Shown: positions 25,601-35,135, counted from the first letter of the stretch. The stretch: 64,000 nt of DNA from Paraburkholderia ultramafica (GCF_902859915.1 NZ_CADIKK010000004.1:124001-188000); one strand, 5' to 3'. Notes: generated by a model from the letters alone, not told the origin. Made by a program: numbers and translations.

Positions 25601-26080
25601 ATGAGCCAGAGCCGTTCCGATACCGCATTCCGTAACAGGCGCCCGCATGCCAAAGAGCTGAGCGCGCCGCACTTGCGAGCGCTACGCAAGGAATTGCTGC
25701 TGGTGCGTGCGGACGTCCAGCGCATCGAGCTCGCCCAGGCGACCATTGAATTGCGCCAGGCGGTCACGCACTTCAGCTGGCTGAAATTCATCGTGCCGGG
25801 CTTTGGCGGCATGCGGACTCGCCGCGGGTCGAAGGCCAGCTTTATCAATGCGGGGACCATCGGCGCGCTGCTCAAACAGTATCCGTTCATCAGCTCGATC
25901 ATCTCGATGTTGCTCGCCAAGCCGCTGCGCGCGACTGTCGTAGCCGGTGCAAAGCCCGCCCTCAAGTGGGGGAGCCTTGGGCTTGCGGCCTGGGAAGCGT
26001 ATCGGATCTGGCAGCAGATGAAACACGATTCCGCTGGGGCTTCTCGGGACAAGGCTGATTCGGTGGATAGCGGGTATTGA
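25601..26080 (+). CDS. DUF3318 family protein
   Basis: 159-residue protein resembling proteins that follow yqjE in Burkholderiaceae. An N-terminal charged helix (LRALRKELLLVRADVQRIELAQ) is followed by VTHFSWLKFIVPGFGG and a weakly hydrophobic C-terminal half (SIISMLLAKPLRATVV, WGSLGLAAWEAYRIWQQM) that could associate with the membrane. No enzymatic motif is seen. It converges on the pilE-like gene 28 bases away. Confidence 0.7.
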   Translation: MSQSRSDTAFRNRRPHAKELSAPHLRALRKELLLVRADVQRIELAQATIELRQAVTHFSWLKFIVPGFGGMRTRRGSKASFINAGTIGALLKQYPFISSIISMLLAKPLRATVVAGAKPALKWGSLGLAAWEAYRIWQQMKHDSAGASRDKADSVDSGY

Positions 26081-26108
26081 GGTATTGGTGGCGGAGTGTT
26101 GTTGGTCG

Positions 26109-26540
26109 TTAGGTCGTATTCCAGCATTCACTAGTTGCCGGCGTCGAACCGTTTGCACCATTTCTATTGCCTCGCTGCCCTGTCGCGTCAAGCGTAAAAG
26201 TGCCGCAAGGATCATCGCTCATTGGGCCAGACTCGCCCGGCGCAGCCTCTATCGAATAGCCGCCATTTGCGTCGTCCGCCGGCAGCACACGCAGGCGATA
26301 GATCGGCGTGCCGAATTGTGGCGCCTGGTCCAAACCCGGAGGCAACCTCGACACACCGTCGCTTGCCGCTCCCTCGACGAATTGCGCTGCCCGATACAGC
26401 GCGGACGCCGCGTCGATACGATGTGTTCGCGCGACGTGACTGCGATACGAAGGCACTGCAAATGCGGCCAGCGTAGCGGCTATCGCCAACGCGATCATCA
26501 GTTCAAGCAGCGTGAATGCGGATGTGTACGGCCTGGTCAT
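26109..26540 (-). CDS. pilE: minor pilin, PilE-like
   Basis: 143-residue type IV pilin-like protein, the last gene of the minor-pilin operon. The prepilin signal is MTRPYTSA then FTLLELMIALAIAATLAAFAVPSY: the conserved glutamate at +5 and the hydrophobic helix are present, but the residue before the cleavage site is alanine instead of glycine. Cysteines in DDPCGTF and SECWNTT probably form the C-terminal disulfide loop. GGGAGG precedes the ATG closely. It is expected to prime pilus assembly at the inner membrane. Confidence 0.85.
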   Translation of the reverse strand: MTRPYTSAFTLLELMIALAIAATLAAFAVPSYRSHVARTHRIDAASALYRAAQFVEGAASDGVSRLPPGLDQAPQFGTPIYRLRVLPADDANGGYSIEAAPGESGPMSDDPCGTFTLDATGQRGNRNGANGSTPATSECWNTT

Positions 26541-26550
26541 GAGCCTCCCA

Positions 26551-27153
26551 TCAAAATGGACTTGCGGCGACGCGTCGCCAATGACGTTCAATCGCGTCGC
26601 CGTCGATCACCAATTCCATCTGCAGCCACACTTGCGACTCGTTGGTCCGGCCAAAGCCGCGCGAGGTCAGTAAATAGGCTCGGGCGTCAGCGCGAGTCGC
26701 AAGACGCCAGGCCTCGATCAGACATTGCGGCGCGCGCAGCGATCCGGGCCATTGCGCGAAGGGCGTGATGGCGCCGGCTTCAAATGCGCTTTCGGTTTTC
26801 CATTGAGTCGGCTCGCCGGACGCGACCTGCGGCGCCGCCGCTGCCTCAGAGCCTGCGGCGATGACACTGCGGGAGCACAAATTCAGCGCCGAATCCGCGG
26901 CATGGAAAGCCTGCAGATAGTCGCGCACGTTGGTAGCCGCGCGAGCCGCAGCGAGCGAGGTTTCGAACCAGACCGCCGAAGTCGCCAACATCATGGCTGA
27001 AATGAGCAGCACGATCGGCAATACGACGCCGCTGTGCCGAACACGTGAAGCATGATCACTGCGACTGCGGTCGAGTAAGTGTTGCGGCTCATAGTGACGC
27101 CGACGGCGCGTCTCATGCGCGTGGCGCTCCGCTGTTTCCGGTCGCTTCGTCAC
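26551..27153 (-). CDS. pilX: minor pilin assembly protein, PilX-like
   Basis: 200-residue protein with one hydrophobic helix near the N-terminus (SGVVLPIVLLISAMMLATSAVW, about residues 33-54) and no glutamate-type prepilin signature, as in PilX. ETSLAAARAATNVRDYLQAFHAADSALNLC matches the PilX N-domain. The start is GTG 27153, which has GGAGG seven bases upstream and overlaps the pilW stop as GTGA. It is required with the other minor pilins for pilus initiation. Confidence 0.75.
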   Translation of the reverse strand: MTKRPETAERHAHETRRRRHYEPQHLLDRSRSDHASRVRHSGVVLPIVLLISAMMLATSAVWFETSLAAARAATNVRDYLQAFHAADSALNLCSRSVIAAGSEAAAAPQVASGEPTQWKTESAFEAGAITPFAQWPGSLRAPQCLIEAWRLATRADARAYLLTSRGFGRTNESQVWLQMELVIDGDAIERHWRRVAASPF

Positions 27154-27959
27154 AGAGAAACCTCCGCATGATTGCGCAACGCCACACGCCGCGAGAACGC
27201 CTGCCGCGGCCGCAAGTCGGCACCGAGCGCGCTCACGCCGTCGCAATCGACATAGCGCGAACGCTGCGCCTGTGGCGCACCGCGTACGAGCACACAGAGA
27301 TCGACGGCCACGATCTCCGTCCATTGATCGGCCAGCACCGCCGACGCGTCTATCGCGACAAGAGCGCCGGCCAGCCAGTATTTGATCCGCACGCGCTCGA
27401 CACCTTCGACCAGCGGCTGCGCGGACCCCGCGTTGCCGTTGCCTTCGCAGTAGAGCTCCGGCTCGCCGGTCGACCCGCTGACGCTGGCAAAGTACCGGTT
27501 GACGACCAGCACGCCCTGGTCAGCGAGCGCCGCGGTGTTGCCTGTCACGGCTTGTCCCAGGCAGTCGGTGGCCTGTCTGGTTGCAGATGGCCACGTGGAC
27601 ACGCTGTCTCCCACGTAACGGACTGCGACACCATCGGAGCCACTGGATAATTTCGTGCAGGCAAGGCTGGCGTCAGCGCCCGTCGGCCGGCCGGCCGAAC
27701 ATCCGAATAGCAAGGGAGGACCGTCGTAACGCACGACGTCGGCGGGTACGAAGCCGGCCATTTGCAGTTGCTGGCCAATCAGCGTCAACGCGGTCAAACC
27801 GGCTTCGCGGATTCGCATCGCGTTGCTCGCGTACTCGAACGCGCTTCGCTGCGTTGTGTAGAGCGACACGGCCCCCGCCGTCACCACGAGTCCCAGCGCC
27901 ATTGCGATCACCAACTCGAGCAGCGTATGACCGCGAGCAGGATGCCAACGCAGCGTCAT
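27150..27959 (-). CDS. pilW: minor pilin, PilW-like
   Basis: 269-residue pseudopilin. It has a classical prepilin signal, MTLRWHPARG then HTLLELVIAMALGLVVTAGAV, with +5 glutamate and glycine before the cleavage site. The following YTTQRSAFEYASNAMRIREAGLTAL is typical PilW. ATG 27959 overlaps the pilV stop by ATGA. Several cysteines in the C-terminal half may form disulfides in the periplasm. Confidence 0.85.
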   Translation of the reverse strand: MTLRWHPARGHTLLELVIAMALGLVVTAGAVSLYTTQRSAFEYASNAMRIREAGLTALTLIGQQLQMAGFVPADVVRYDGPPLLFGCSAGRPTGADASLACTKLSSGSDGVAVRYVGDSVSTWPSATRQATDCLGQAVTGNTAALADQGVLVVNRYFASVSGSTGEPELYCEGNGNAGSAQPLVEGVERVRIKYWLAGALVAIDASAVLADQWTEIVAVDLCVLVRGAPQAQRSRYVDCDGVSALGADLRPRQAFSRRVALRNHAEVSL

Positions 27960-28402
27960 TTCGCGAACGCCAACGCGACACACGAGGAGCCCGCGGGAAC
28001 ATCCGCTCCGCCACAAGACTCGGGTTTGTCTATCACATCATCGGCACGCGGCAGGTCGGGCACGGAAGCCCATGTCACAAGCGCCGCCGCCACTCCCGCA
28101 CTCTCTCCTATCGACGCTTCGCCATGCGGCAAGAGAACGCTTGCACGCGCGCTCCATTGCCTGGTTGCAACATCGAGCGTCGAAGGTGCGTACATCGCTT
28201 CGGCGACGGAATCGGCGATCCACGCCGCGTGTTCGCGCATCGCCATCGCACGGCCTTCGCGCGCGCTCCACAGTTGACCTGCGATCAGACCGAGCGCTGT
28301 TACCGCCATCAGTGCGACCGCCAGCATGACTTCGATCAGCGAGCTGCCGCGACACTTCGGCGCGCAGCGGCGCAAGCGCGTCTTTGGGGAAGATCGCATC
28401 AT
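27956..28402 (-). CDS. pilV: minor pilin, PilV-like
   Basis: 148-residue pseudopilin with prepilin signal ending CRG before SSLIEVMLAVALMAVTALGLIAGQL; the +5 glutamate is present. ATG 28402 overlaps the stop of the upstream fimT-like gene by ATGA, and a second ATG follows directly. The C-terminal SCGGADVPAGSSCVALAFA holds two cysteines. Part of the same coupled operon. Confidence 0.82.
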   Translation of the reverse strand: MMRSSPKTRLRRCAPKCRGSSLIEVMLAVALMAVTALGLIAGQLWSAREGRAMAMREHAAWIADSVAEAMYAPSTLDVATRQWSARASVLLPHGEASIGESAGVAAALVTWASVPDLPRADDVIDKPESCGGADVPAGSSCVALAFAK

Positions 28403-28959
28403 GACGCCGCTCCACACGCGCCCTCGGCAATCCGCGCGCGGCCGCCCGCCGCGATACGGATGCAGCGTCGCCACTTGTCCCCTTGCGTCGCCTTGGTCGG
28501 TGCTCGCGGCGCGATTTCAAAACTGCGAAAAGTCCCGATCAATTGCCCCGCTGGGGGCGTAAACGTGAGATTCGTCTGCACGCCGGTGATGCTCACCGCC
28601 GCAAGCAGTGGCTGCGCGCGAAGCAGGGAGAGCGTGCCGCCGCGATCCGCCAGTACGGCCCAGCCGCAGGACCAGTCGGTGATCCCGTCGCCACAAGGCT
28701 GGCCCGCAGCAAGGCAAGCTCGCGCCGCGTCGATCCGGCACACGGTGACGCGTGCGCCGCGGCGCAACGCCTCGCTGCGCGCATAAGCGAGCGTCGACGC
28801 AAGCGCCTTCGCACGTGCATCGACCTGATCGCGCACGTGCCACGCGACGAACGACGGCGTCGCCATCACCGCGACGACCGCCAGCAGCGCGATCACGGCC
28901 AACGTTTCGACAAGTGTGAAGCCGCCGCGCGAAGGGCGGCAAAACGCATCGTATTTCAT
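28399..28959 (-). CDS. fimT: pseudopilin, FimT/GspH-like
   Basis: 186-residue pseudopilin opening the minor-pilin operon. Prepilin signal GG then FTLVETLAVIALLAVVAVMATPSFVAW, with +5 glutamate, followed by ARAKALASTLAYARSEALRR, the usual FimT/GspH helix. ATG 28959 has AGGG six bases upstream; ATG 28965 is an alternative. Downstream genes overlap by four bases each, so expression is stoichiometrically coupled. Confidence 0.85.
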   Translation of the reverse strand: MKYDAFCRPSRGGFTLVETLAVIALLAVVAVMATPSFVAWHVRDQVDARAKALASTLAYARSEALRRGARVTVCRIDAARACLAAGQPCGDGITDWSCGWAVLADRGGTLSLLRAQPLLAAVSITGVQTNLTFTPPAGQLIGTFRSFEIAPRAPTKATQGDKWRRCIRIAAGGRARIAEGACGAAS

Positions 28960-29162
28960 CTGCATCCCTGATCATTTCGAAGAATGCAGCCAATCTAGCG
29001 GTTTGCAAACGGCTCAACAATCGGCCGGATGGCCAGGTGGCACTCGGACGCTATCCCGCGCAACAATGCACGCGACGAACCATCACGGAGCGGGAGATAC
29101 TGATGCGTGAATTAACGCGTGAGACAACGGCGACACAAAAGCAATGCGCAGTCCGATTGCGA

Positions 29163-29645
29163 TCAGCGCTTGCGGCCAGGCTTGGGCGGGGAAGAGGCGC
29201 GGCGGAATTCTTCGATCACGTCTTCGAATTCGGAGACGTCTTCGAAGCGCCGGTAAACGGAGGCGAAACGAACGTAGGCAATGGTGTCGAGCGCACGCAA
29301 CTCGTTCATGACGAGTTCGCCGAGGCGCTCGCTGCGCACCTCGCGCTCACCGCTGCCGAGCAACTGATACTCGATGCGGGCGACCGCCGCGTCGATCGCG
29401 TCTGCTGCCACTGGGCGCTTGCGCAGCGCCAGCTGCATGCTCGCGACGATCTTGCGGCGATCGAACTCCGTGCGGCTGCCATCCTTCTTGACGACCGACG
29501 GCAACGCCAGCTCGACCCGCTCATACGTCGTAAAACGTTTGTCGCAGGCCGGGCAGCGGCGGCGCCGGCGAATCGTCGCGCCGTCTTCGGATACGCGCGA
29601 GTCGACGACCTGCGTATCGGCGTGGCGGCAGAAGGGACAATGCAT
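29163..29645 (-). CDS. nrdR: transcriptional repressor NrdR
   Basis: Repressor of ribonucleotide reductase genes that senses (d)ATP. 160 residues: an N-terminal zinc ribbon (CPFC at 3-6, CPAC at about 31-34) with RRRRRCPAC for DNA contact, then an ATP-cone ([20 protein letters not shown]). The ATG follows glyA by six bases, so it is co-transcribed with glyA, the common arrangement in betaproteobacteria. Confidence 0.96.
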   Translation of the reverse strand: MHCPFCRHADTQVVDSRVSEDGATIRRRRRCPACDKRFTTYERVELALPSVVKKDGSRTEFDRRKIVASMQLALRKRPVAADAIDAAVARIEYQLLGSGEREVRSERLGELVMNELRALDTIAYVRFASVYRRFEDVSEFEDVIEEFRRASSPPKPGRKR

Positions 29646-29651
29646 GACGGC

Positions 29652-30899
29652 TTAGCGGTAAACCGGGAAGCGTTGCGTCAGCTCGGCGACTTGCCCGCGC
29701 ACACGTTCGATCGTGGCGGTGTCTTCCGGGTTGTCGAGCACGTCGGCAATCAGGTTAGCCACCTGCTCGGCTTCCTTGACGCCGAAGCCGCGCGTGGTCA
29801 TGGCCGGCGAGCCGAGACGCACGCCGCTCGTCACGAACGGCTTTTCCGGATCGTTCGGAATCGCGTTCTTGTTGACGGTGATGTGCGCCGCGCCGAGGGC
29901 CGCTTCCGCTGCCTTGCCGGTGATCTTCTTTGCGCGCAGGTCGACCAGCATTACGTGGCTTTCGGTACGGCCCGACACGATGCGCAGACCGCGCTTGACC
30001 AGCGTTTCAGCCAGCACGCGCGCGTTTTCGACGACTTGCTGCTGATACGCCTTGAATTCCGGCGACAGCGCTTCCTTGAACGCGACGGCCTTGCCGGCGA
30101 TCACGTGCATCAGCGGACCACCCTGGATGCCCGGGAAGATGGCCGAGTTGATCTGCTTTTCGAACTCGGCCTTCATCAGGATCACGCCGCCGCGCGGGCC
30201 GCGCAGGCTCTTGTGCGTGGTGGTGGTGACGAAGTCGGCGTGCGGCACCGGGTTCGGGTAGACGCCCGCGGCGATCAGACCGGCATAGTGCGCCATGTCG
30301 ACCATGAAGTAAGCGCCGACCAACTTGGCGATCTTCGACATGCGTTCGAAATCGATACGCAGCGCGAATGCGGACGCACCCGCCACGATCAGTTTCGGCT
30401 TGTGTTCCTGAGCGAGCTTCTCAGCGGCATCGTAGTCGATGTCTTCCGCTTCGTTCAGGCCGTAGCTCACCACGTTGAACCACTTGCCGGACATGTTGAC
30501 CGGCGAACCGTGGGTCAGGTGGCCGCCGTGCGCGAGGCTCATGCCCATGATCGTGTCGCCCGGCTTGAGCATCGCGAAGAACACGCCCTGGTTCGCCTGC
30601 GAGCCGGAGTTCGGCTGCACGTTGGCGGCTTCGGCGCCGAACAGTTGCTTCACACGGTCGATCGCCAGCTGCTCGGCCACGTCGACGTATTCGCAGCCGC
30701 CGTAGTAGCGCTTGCCCGGGTACCCTTCGGCGTACTTGTTGGTGAGTTGCGAGCCTTGCGCAGCCATCACAGCCGGGCTCGTGTAGTTTTCCGACGCGAT
30801 CAGTTCGATGTGCTCTTCCTGACGGCGGTTTTCCTGCTCGATGACCTTCCAGAGTTCAGGATCGACGTTCGCGATGGTGCTTTGGGCTCTGTCAAACAT
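29652..30899 (-). CDS. glyA: serine hydroxymethyltransferase
   Basis: PLP enzyme converting serine and tetrahydrofolate to glycine and methylene-tetrahydrofolate; main source of one-carbon units. 415 residues, full length. N-terminal [29 protein letters not shown], and the PLP lysine in [14 protein letters not shown] are all present. It leads a two-gene operon with nrdR, linking folate/purine and deoxynucleotide supply. Confidence 0.97.
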   Translation of the reverse strand: MFDRAQSTIANVDPELWKVIEQENRRQEEHIELIASENYTSPAVMAAQGSQLTNKYAEGYPGKRYYGGCEYVDVAEQLAIDRVKQLFGAEAANVQPNSGSQANQGVFFAMLKPGDTIMGMSLAHGGHLTHGSPVNMSGKWFNVVSYGLNEAEDIDYDAAEKLAQEHKPKLIVAGASAFALRIDFERMSKIAKLVGAYFMVDMAHYAGLIAAGVYPNPVPHADFVTTTTHKSLRGPRGGVILMKAEFEKQINSAIFPGIQGGPLMHVIAGKAVAFKEALSPEFKAYQQQVVENARVLAETLVKRGLRIVSGRTESHVMLVDLRAKKITGKAAEAALGAAHITVNKNAIPNDPEKPFVTSGVRLGSPAMTTRGFGVKEAEQVANLIADVLDNPEDTATIERVRGQVAELTQRFPVYR

Positions 30900-31412
30900 A
30901 CGGATTCCGTTGAGTGGGTTCAGGTTGACCGGATCATGCGCCGAATCTTGCGTAGAGGGTACGCAGCGCTGCTGGCGGTTGGGCCAGCCCTGACGTGGCG
31001 AACGGAGAATCGCCGCACACGCGAAGCAGGACAGCCACCGTCAGCGCAGACAAATGCGCGCGGATCACGGCTGCCCAGGCGAACGGCAAAACGGCACCCT
31101 GCGCTTCACGGTGGGTTGTTCCACCTTGAACCCGATTGGTTGAATCGGTTCTATCGCCAGTCACGCAGGGTCGAGCGCGTTAGTTTATTGGAAGAGGATC
31201 GAATAGGCAACCGGCTTCCAGATGCGGCGGCGCAGGCCGGCGGGACAGGCCGCTGCGCCGCGCCACACGGCGCGCAAGCGGGTCGCGCAAACGCGCCGGG
31301 AATCCGCTGCGCGCGCCTGCCACAGCCACTTATCCGGCTGGTTCATCCTTGCCGCAGCGCCGCATTGGAAGTAGGCTTGGGGCCTTTCTCGCTTACCGAC
31401 CAGGGAACTGCA
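30900..31412. other. intergenic region between glyA and ydfG
   Basis: Divergent promoter region with no supported gene. A GC-rich hairpin at 31227-31261 pairs GCGGCGCA with TGCGCCGC (perfect 8 bases) and inner GGCC with GGCC; no T-run follows. I did not find a recognisable glycine or folate riboswitch in the glyA leader. Confidence 0.4.
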
Positions 31413-32159
31413 ATGATCGTGTTTGTCACCGGAGCGTCCGCGGGATTCGGCGCCGCCATCGCTCGCGCCTTTGTCAAGGGCGGCCATCGCGTCGTCGCTA
31501 CCGCGCGCCGCAAAGACCGCCTGCAGGCACTCGCCGACGAACTCGGCGACGCGCTGCTGCCATATGAACTCGACGTGCGCGACCGCGCCGCCGTCGAAGC
31601 GGCGCCGGCCGCGCTGCCGGCCGACTTCGCCGCAATCGACGTGCTGATCAACAACGCCGGCCTCGCGCTCGGCGTCGAGCCGGCGCAAAAGGCCAGCCTC
31701 GACGAATGGAACACGATGATCGAGACCAACTGCACGGGCCTCGTGCAGGTCACGCATGCGCTGCTGCCCGGCATGATCGAACGCAATCGCGGGCACATCT
31801 TCAATCTGGGCTCGGTGGCGGGCCGCTGGCCTTACGCGGGCGGCAACGTTTACGGCGCCACCAAGGCGTTCGTGCGCCAGTTCGGCCTGAACCTGCGCGC
31901 CGATCTGGCCGGCACCGCGCTGCGCGTCACCGACATCGAACCGGGTCTGTGCGGCGGCACCGAATTCTCGAACGTGCGTTTTCGCGGCGACGATGAAAAA
32001 GCCGGCAAAGTCTACGAAAACGTCCAGCCGCTGACGGCCGAAGATATCGCGGATTCAATCTACTGGATCGCCACCCGCCCGGCTCACGTCAACATCAACA
32101 CGATCGAACTGATGCCGGTGGCCCAATCGTTCGCCGGGTTGACGATTCATCGCGGCTAA
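31413..32159 (+). CDS. ydfG: NADP-dependent 3-hydroxy acid dehydrogenase YdfG (SDR family)
   Basis: Short-chain dehydrogenase of 248 residues oxidising serine, 3-hydroxypropionate and related 3-hydroxy acids. Rossmann motif TGASAGFGAAIA, NNAGLALG, catalytic serine in NLGSVAG and YGATKAF (YxxxK) are present, and EPGLCGGTEFSNVRFRGDD and PAHVNINTIELMPV follow E. coli YdfG nearly word for word. AGGGA lies about 8 bases before the ATG. Confidence 0.9.
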   Translation: MIVFVTGASAGFGAAIARAFVKGGHRVVATARRKDRLQALADELGDALLPYELDVRDRAAVEAAPAALPADFAAIDVLINNAGLALGVEPAQKASLDEWNTMIETNCTGLVQVTHALLPGMIERNRGHIFNLGSVAGRWPYAGGNVYGATKAFVRQFGLNLRADLAGTALRVTDIEPGLCGGTEFSNVRFRGDDEKAGKVYENVQPLTAEDIADSIYWIATRPAHVNINTIELMPVAQSFAGLTIHRG

Positions 32160-32175
32160 CGCCCGTCAGACGGGG

Positions 32176-32207
32176 CGCACACTTTGAAACAGACCCCGGG
32201 GTGTGCG
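32176..32207. repeat. inverted repeat between ydfG and ybgC
   Basis: CGCACAC (32176-32182) and GTGTGCG (32201-32207) are exactly complementary and flank an 18-base spacer containing GACCCCGG. It lies just upstream of a TAAAAT hexamer (32214-32219) and the ybgC start, so it might be an operator or a leader structure. Confidence 0.4.
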
Positions 32208-32226
32208 TTCCGGTAAAATGCGCGGC

Positions 32227-32697
32227 ATGAATATGTCGACCAGCCAGCCTGGCACGGAAATCGGCTGCACGTGGCCAATCCGCGTGTATTACGAAGACAC
32301 CGACGCCGGCGGCATCGTGTTTTACGCCAACTACCTGAAATTTTTTGAACGGGCGCGCACCGAATGGCTGCGCGCGTGCGGCGTCGACCAGAACCGGCTC
32401 GCGGACGAAACCGGCGCAATGTTTATCGTGCGCAGCACCGCGGTCGACTACCGGGCACCGGCCCGGCTTGACGACGTCGTCAAAATCGTCAGCCGGATCG
32501 AACGTCTGGGCCGGGCTTCGGTAGACTTCGCGCAGGAAGCGTGGCGTGAAGGAACGCTGCTGGCCACCAGTTCGATCCGGGTCGGCTGCGTCGACCGCGT
32601 TGCGCTGCGGCCGGCCGCGATTCCTCCCCCGGTTCTCGCCGCCTTGCGGCGCGGGCCGGGCGTGAGCAACGGCGGCATGTCAACGAACAATGTCTGA
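32227..32697 (+). CDS. ybgC: acyl-CoA thioesterase YbgC (Tol-Pal operon)
   Basis: Hotdog-fold thioesterase, first gene of the Tol-Pal operon, thought to act on acyl-CoA or acyl-ACP near phospholipid synthesis. 156 residues from ATG 32227; ATGs at 32218 and 32233 are possible alternatives. The signature YYEDTDAGGIVFYANYLKFF contains the catalytic aspartate and the 4-HBT-like motif, followed by FERARTEWLRA. It precedes tolQ by about 155 bases. Confidence 0.92.
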   Translation: MNMSTSQPGTEIGCTWPIRVYYEDTDAGGIVFYANYLKFFERARTEWLRACGVDQNRLADETGAMFIVRSTAVDYRAPARLDDVVKIVSRIERLGRASVDFAQEAWREGTLLATSSIRVGCVDRVALRPAAIPPPVLAALRRGPGVSNGGMSTNNV

Positions 32698-32853
32698 CCG
32701 CCGTTGTTACGGGGCCAGTGAACCCATACCGATCAAGCAACACAAAGCATGGTTCGGCTTGCAATATCGCCGAAGCTTCCGTTTTGCTCACGGCAAGCTT
32801 CGAGCGGCCTTGCAGCCGGACGCCCCCTTCCCGGGACGTTAAAACGAACCTTT

Positions 32854-33531
32854 ATGAACACTACACAAGATCTGTCGATCGTTTCACTAATACTCAACGC
32901 GAGCCTGCTGGCGCAGGCCGTCATGGCCCTGCTGCTGTTGCTGTCGCTGCTGTCGTGGACTTTTATCTTCCGCAAGTGGTTTGCGATCCGCCGTGCGCGC
33001 GCGCAAACTGAACGTTTCGAACGCGATTTCTGGTCGGGCGGCGACCTGCAGGCGCTCTACCAGAGCGCCGCGAACAACCGCCATACGATCGGCGCGCTCG
33101 AACGGATTTTCGAGTCCGGCATGCGCGAATTCCTGAAGGGCAAGGAAAAGCGCCTGAACGATTCGGGCGCGATTCTCGACGGTGCACGGCGCGCGATGCG
33201 GGCCGCGTTCCAGCGCGAAATGGACGTGCTCGAAGCCAACCTCGCGTTTCTCGCGTCGGTCGGCTCGGTCAGCCCGTATATCGGCCTGTTCGGCACGGTG
33301 TGGGGGATCATGAATGCGTTCCGCGGCCTCGCCAACGTCCAGCAGGCTACGCTCGCGAACGTCGCGCCGGGCATCGCCGAAGCGCTGACGGCTACCGCGA
33401 TCGGCCTGTTTGCCGCGATTCCGGCCGTGGTTGCCTACAACCGCTACGCGCACGACATCGACCGTCTGGCGATCCGCTTCGAGACCTTCATCGAAGAGTT
33501 CTCGAACATCCTGCAGCGCCAGGCACAGTAA
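32854..33531 (+). CDS. tolQ: Tol-Pal system proton channel subunit TolQ
   Basis: Inner-membrane protein of 225 residues, homologous to ExbB/MotA, forming with TolR the proton-driven motor for outer-membrane constriction at division. Three membrane helices: about 10-38, and two near 130-160 and 165-190 (LASVGSVSPYIGLFGTVWGIM and ALTATAIGLFAAIPAVVAYN). The GLFGTVWGI and TATAIGLFAAIPA motifs hold pore residues. ATG 32854 starts the helix directly; no strong ribosome site is seen. Confidence 0.95.
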   Translation: MNTTQDLSIVSLILNASLLAQAVMALLLLLSLLSWTFIFRKWFAIRRARAQTERFERDFWSGGDLQALYQSAANNRHTIGALERIFESGMREFLKGKEKRLNDSGAILDGARRAMRAAFQREMDVLEANLAFLASVGSVSPYIGLFGTVWGIMNAFRGLANVQQATLANVAPGIAEALTATAIGLFAAIPAVVAYNRYAHDIDRLAIRFETFIEEFSNILQRQAQ

Positions 33532-33541
33532 GGAGTCCACG

Positions 33542-33988
33542 ATGGCAGGCTCTCGCTCCTCCAGCATGCGCGGCTCCCGGTCGCGCCGCGCGATGGCCGA
33601 CATCAACGTCGTTCCGTACATCGACGTGATGCTCGTGCTGCTCGTGATCTTCATGGTGACCGCGCCGCTCGTCGCGCCGTCGATCGTCAATCTGCCGACC
33701 GTCGGTGGCGCCGCGCCGCAGCAGCAAACCCCGCCCGTGATCGTGAACATTCGCGCGGACGGCAACATGAGCGTCAAATACAAGGACGATTCCGGCGCGC
33801 AGCAGCAGGAAAACATGACGAAAGCCGACCTGCATGGTTTCATCGCCGACCGGGCACAATCGCATCCTGATCAGCCGGTCGTGATCGCCGCCGACAAAAC
33901 CGTGAAGTACGAAATCGTGATGAACGTGATGTCCGAGCTGAAAGCCCTGGGCGTCAAGCGCGTTGGATTGCTCGTCAAATCGCAATGA
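33542..33988 (+). CDS. tolR: Tol-Pal system protein TolR
   Basis: 148-residue ExbD-like partner of TolQ. MADINVVPYIDVMLVLLVIFMV contains the membrane helix with the essential proton-carrying aspartate. The periplasmic part ends VMNVMSELKALGVKRVGLLV. AAGGAG precedes ATG 33542. Its stop overlaps the tolA ATG by ATGA. Confidence 0.95.
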   Translation: MAGSRSSSMRGSRSRRAMADINVVPYIDVMLVLLVIFMVTAPLVAPSIVNLPTVGGAAPQQQTPPVIVNIRADGNMSVKYKDDSGAQQQENMTKADLHGFIADRAQSHPDQPVVIAADKTVKYEIVMNVMSELKALGVKRVGLLVKSQ

Positions 33989-34998
33989 TCCGCAAGAATT
34001 CCGAATACCCGCTCCAGCCACCGCGTGAACGCGGCACCGGGCGAGCCTTTGTGTTCGCGCTGGTGATGCACGTGCTGCTCGGGTTCTTCCTGTATCACGG
34101 CATTCAGTGGCAAAACAGCACCCCCGAAGGCGAGGAAGCGGAGCTGTGGACCGAAGTGCCGGACACGGCGACTCCGCGCCCCGTTCCACCGCCGCCCGTG
34201 CCGACCGCCCCGCCTGCCCCGCCGTTGCGTGACGAGCAGGCCGACATTGCGTTGCAGGAAAAGAAGCGCCAGCAACAGGAAGCCGCTCGCGAGGCGCAGC
34301 TGGCTGAACAGCAACGTCAGCAGAAGCTGCAGGCGCAGCAGGAAGCCGAGGCGAAGCGTCAGCAGCAACTGGCCGCCGATCAGGCTGCGCAGAAAACCGC
34401 GGCGGCCAAGCAAAAACAACTGCAGCAACAACAACAGCAGCAGGCCGACAAGCTGAAGCAGCAGCAATTGGCCGAACAGCAAAAGCAGCAGCAGCTGAAA
34501 GAACAGCAGCAGGAACAGCAGAAGCAAGCCGAGGCTGAAGCGCAGAAGAAGGCCGATGCGCAGAAAGCAGCGAAGGCCAAGGCCCAGGCAGAGGCCGCGG
34601 CGCAAACGAAGAAGCTGGACACGGAACGTCGTGAGCGTCTCGCGCAGATGCAGGGCGCGGTCGGCGGCACCAGTTCGTCCAGCAACGGGCTGGGCAAGAG
34701 TGGCACGGGCAGCGGCTCGGGCGGCACGGCGGCCTCGCCGGGTTACGCGGACAAGGTGCGTCGAGCGGTGCTCCCGAACGTCTCGTGGGGTGGCGAAAAG
34801 GAAGGTCTGGAAACCGTGGTCTCGGTGCGTTGTTCGCCGACCGGCACCTTGCTGAACGCGACAGTCTCCCGCAGCAGCGGCAATGCCGCGTGGGACGCCG
34901 CCGCATTGCGGGCGGTCCGTCGCACCGATCCGATGCCGCTGGACACCAATGGCAAGACGCCGGACAACTTCCTGATTACGCTGCGTCCGGCAAGTTGA
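33985..34998 (+). CDS. tolA: Tol-Pal system protein TolA
   Basis: 337-residue bridge between TolQR and Pal/TolB. Domain I: one N-terminal membrane helix (ALVMHVLLGFFLYHG). Domain II: long periplasmic coiled coil very rich in Gln, Ala and Lys (about residues 85-220), preceded by a proline-rich stretch. Domain III: from about 245 (PGYADKVRRAVLPNVSWGG) to the C-terminus, with SRSSGNAAWDAAALRAVRR, the TonB/TolA C-terminal fold. Starts by a four-base overlap with tolR. Confidence 0.95.
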   Translation: MIRKNSEYPLQPPRERGTGRAFVFALVMHVLLGFFLYHGIQWQNSTPEGEEAELWTEVPDTATPRPVPPPPVPTAPPAPPLRDEQADIALQEKKRQQQEAAREAQLAEQQRQQKLQAQQEAEAKRQQQLAADQAAQKTAAAKQKQLQQQQQQQADKLKQQQLAEQQKQQQLKEQQQEQQKQAEAEAQKKADAQKAAKAKAQAEAAAQTKKLDTERRERLAQMQGAVGGTSSSSNGLGKSGTGSGSGGTAASPGYADKVRRAVLPNVSWGGEKEGLETVVSVRCSPTGTLLNATVSRSSGNAAWDAAALRAVRRTDPMPLDTNGKTPDNFLITLRPAS

Positions 34999-35135
34999 GC
35001 AGCACCTTGAGAGTCCGTTGACAGCGGACGCGGCGTCCCGCCCGGCGGGGCGCGCCCGGGAACGAATTAATCGTTTCCCGGTCTGTCTGCTGTCGTGAAG
35101 TGTTAGTAAAACCGTTTTTGGGGAATCCATACAGC

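Noticed and set aside
30900-31412. Possible riboswitch in the glyA leader
   Set aside because: No conserved glycine, folate or SAM/SAH riboswitch core could be recognised.
29037-32159. 1,040-codon plus-strand frame ending in the ydfG protein
   Set aside because: Only the last 248 codons are the real SDR gene; the rest is antisense to nrdR and glyA.
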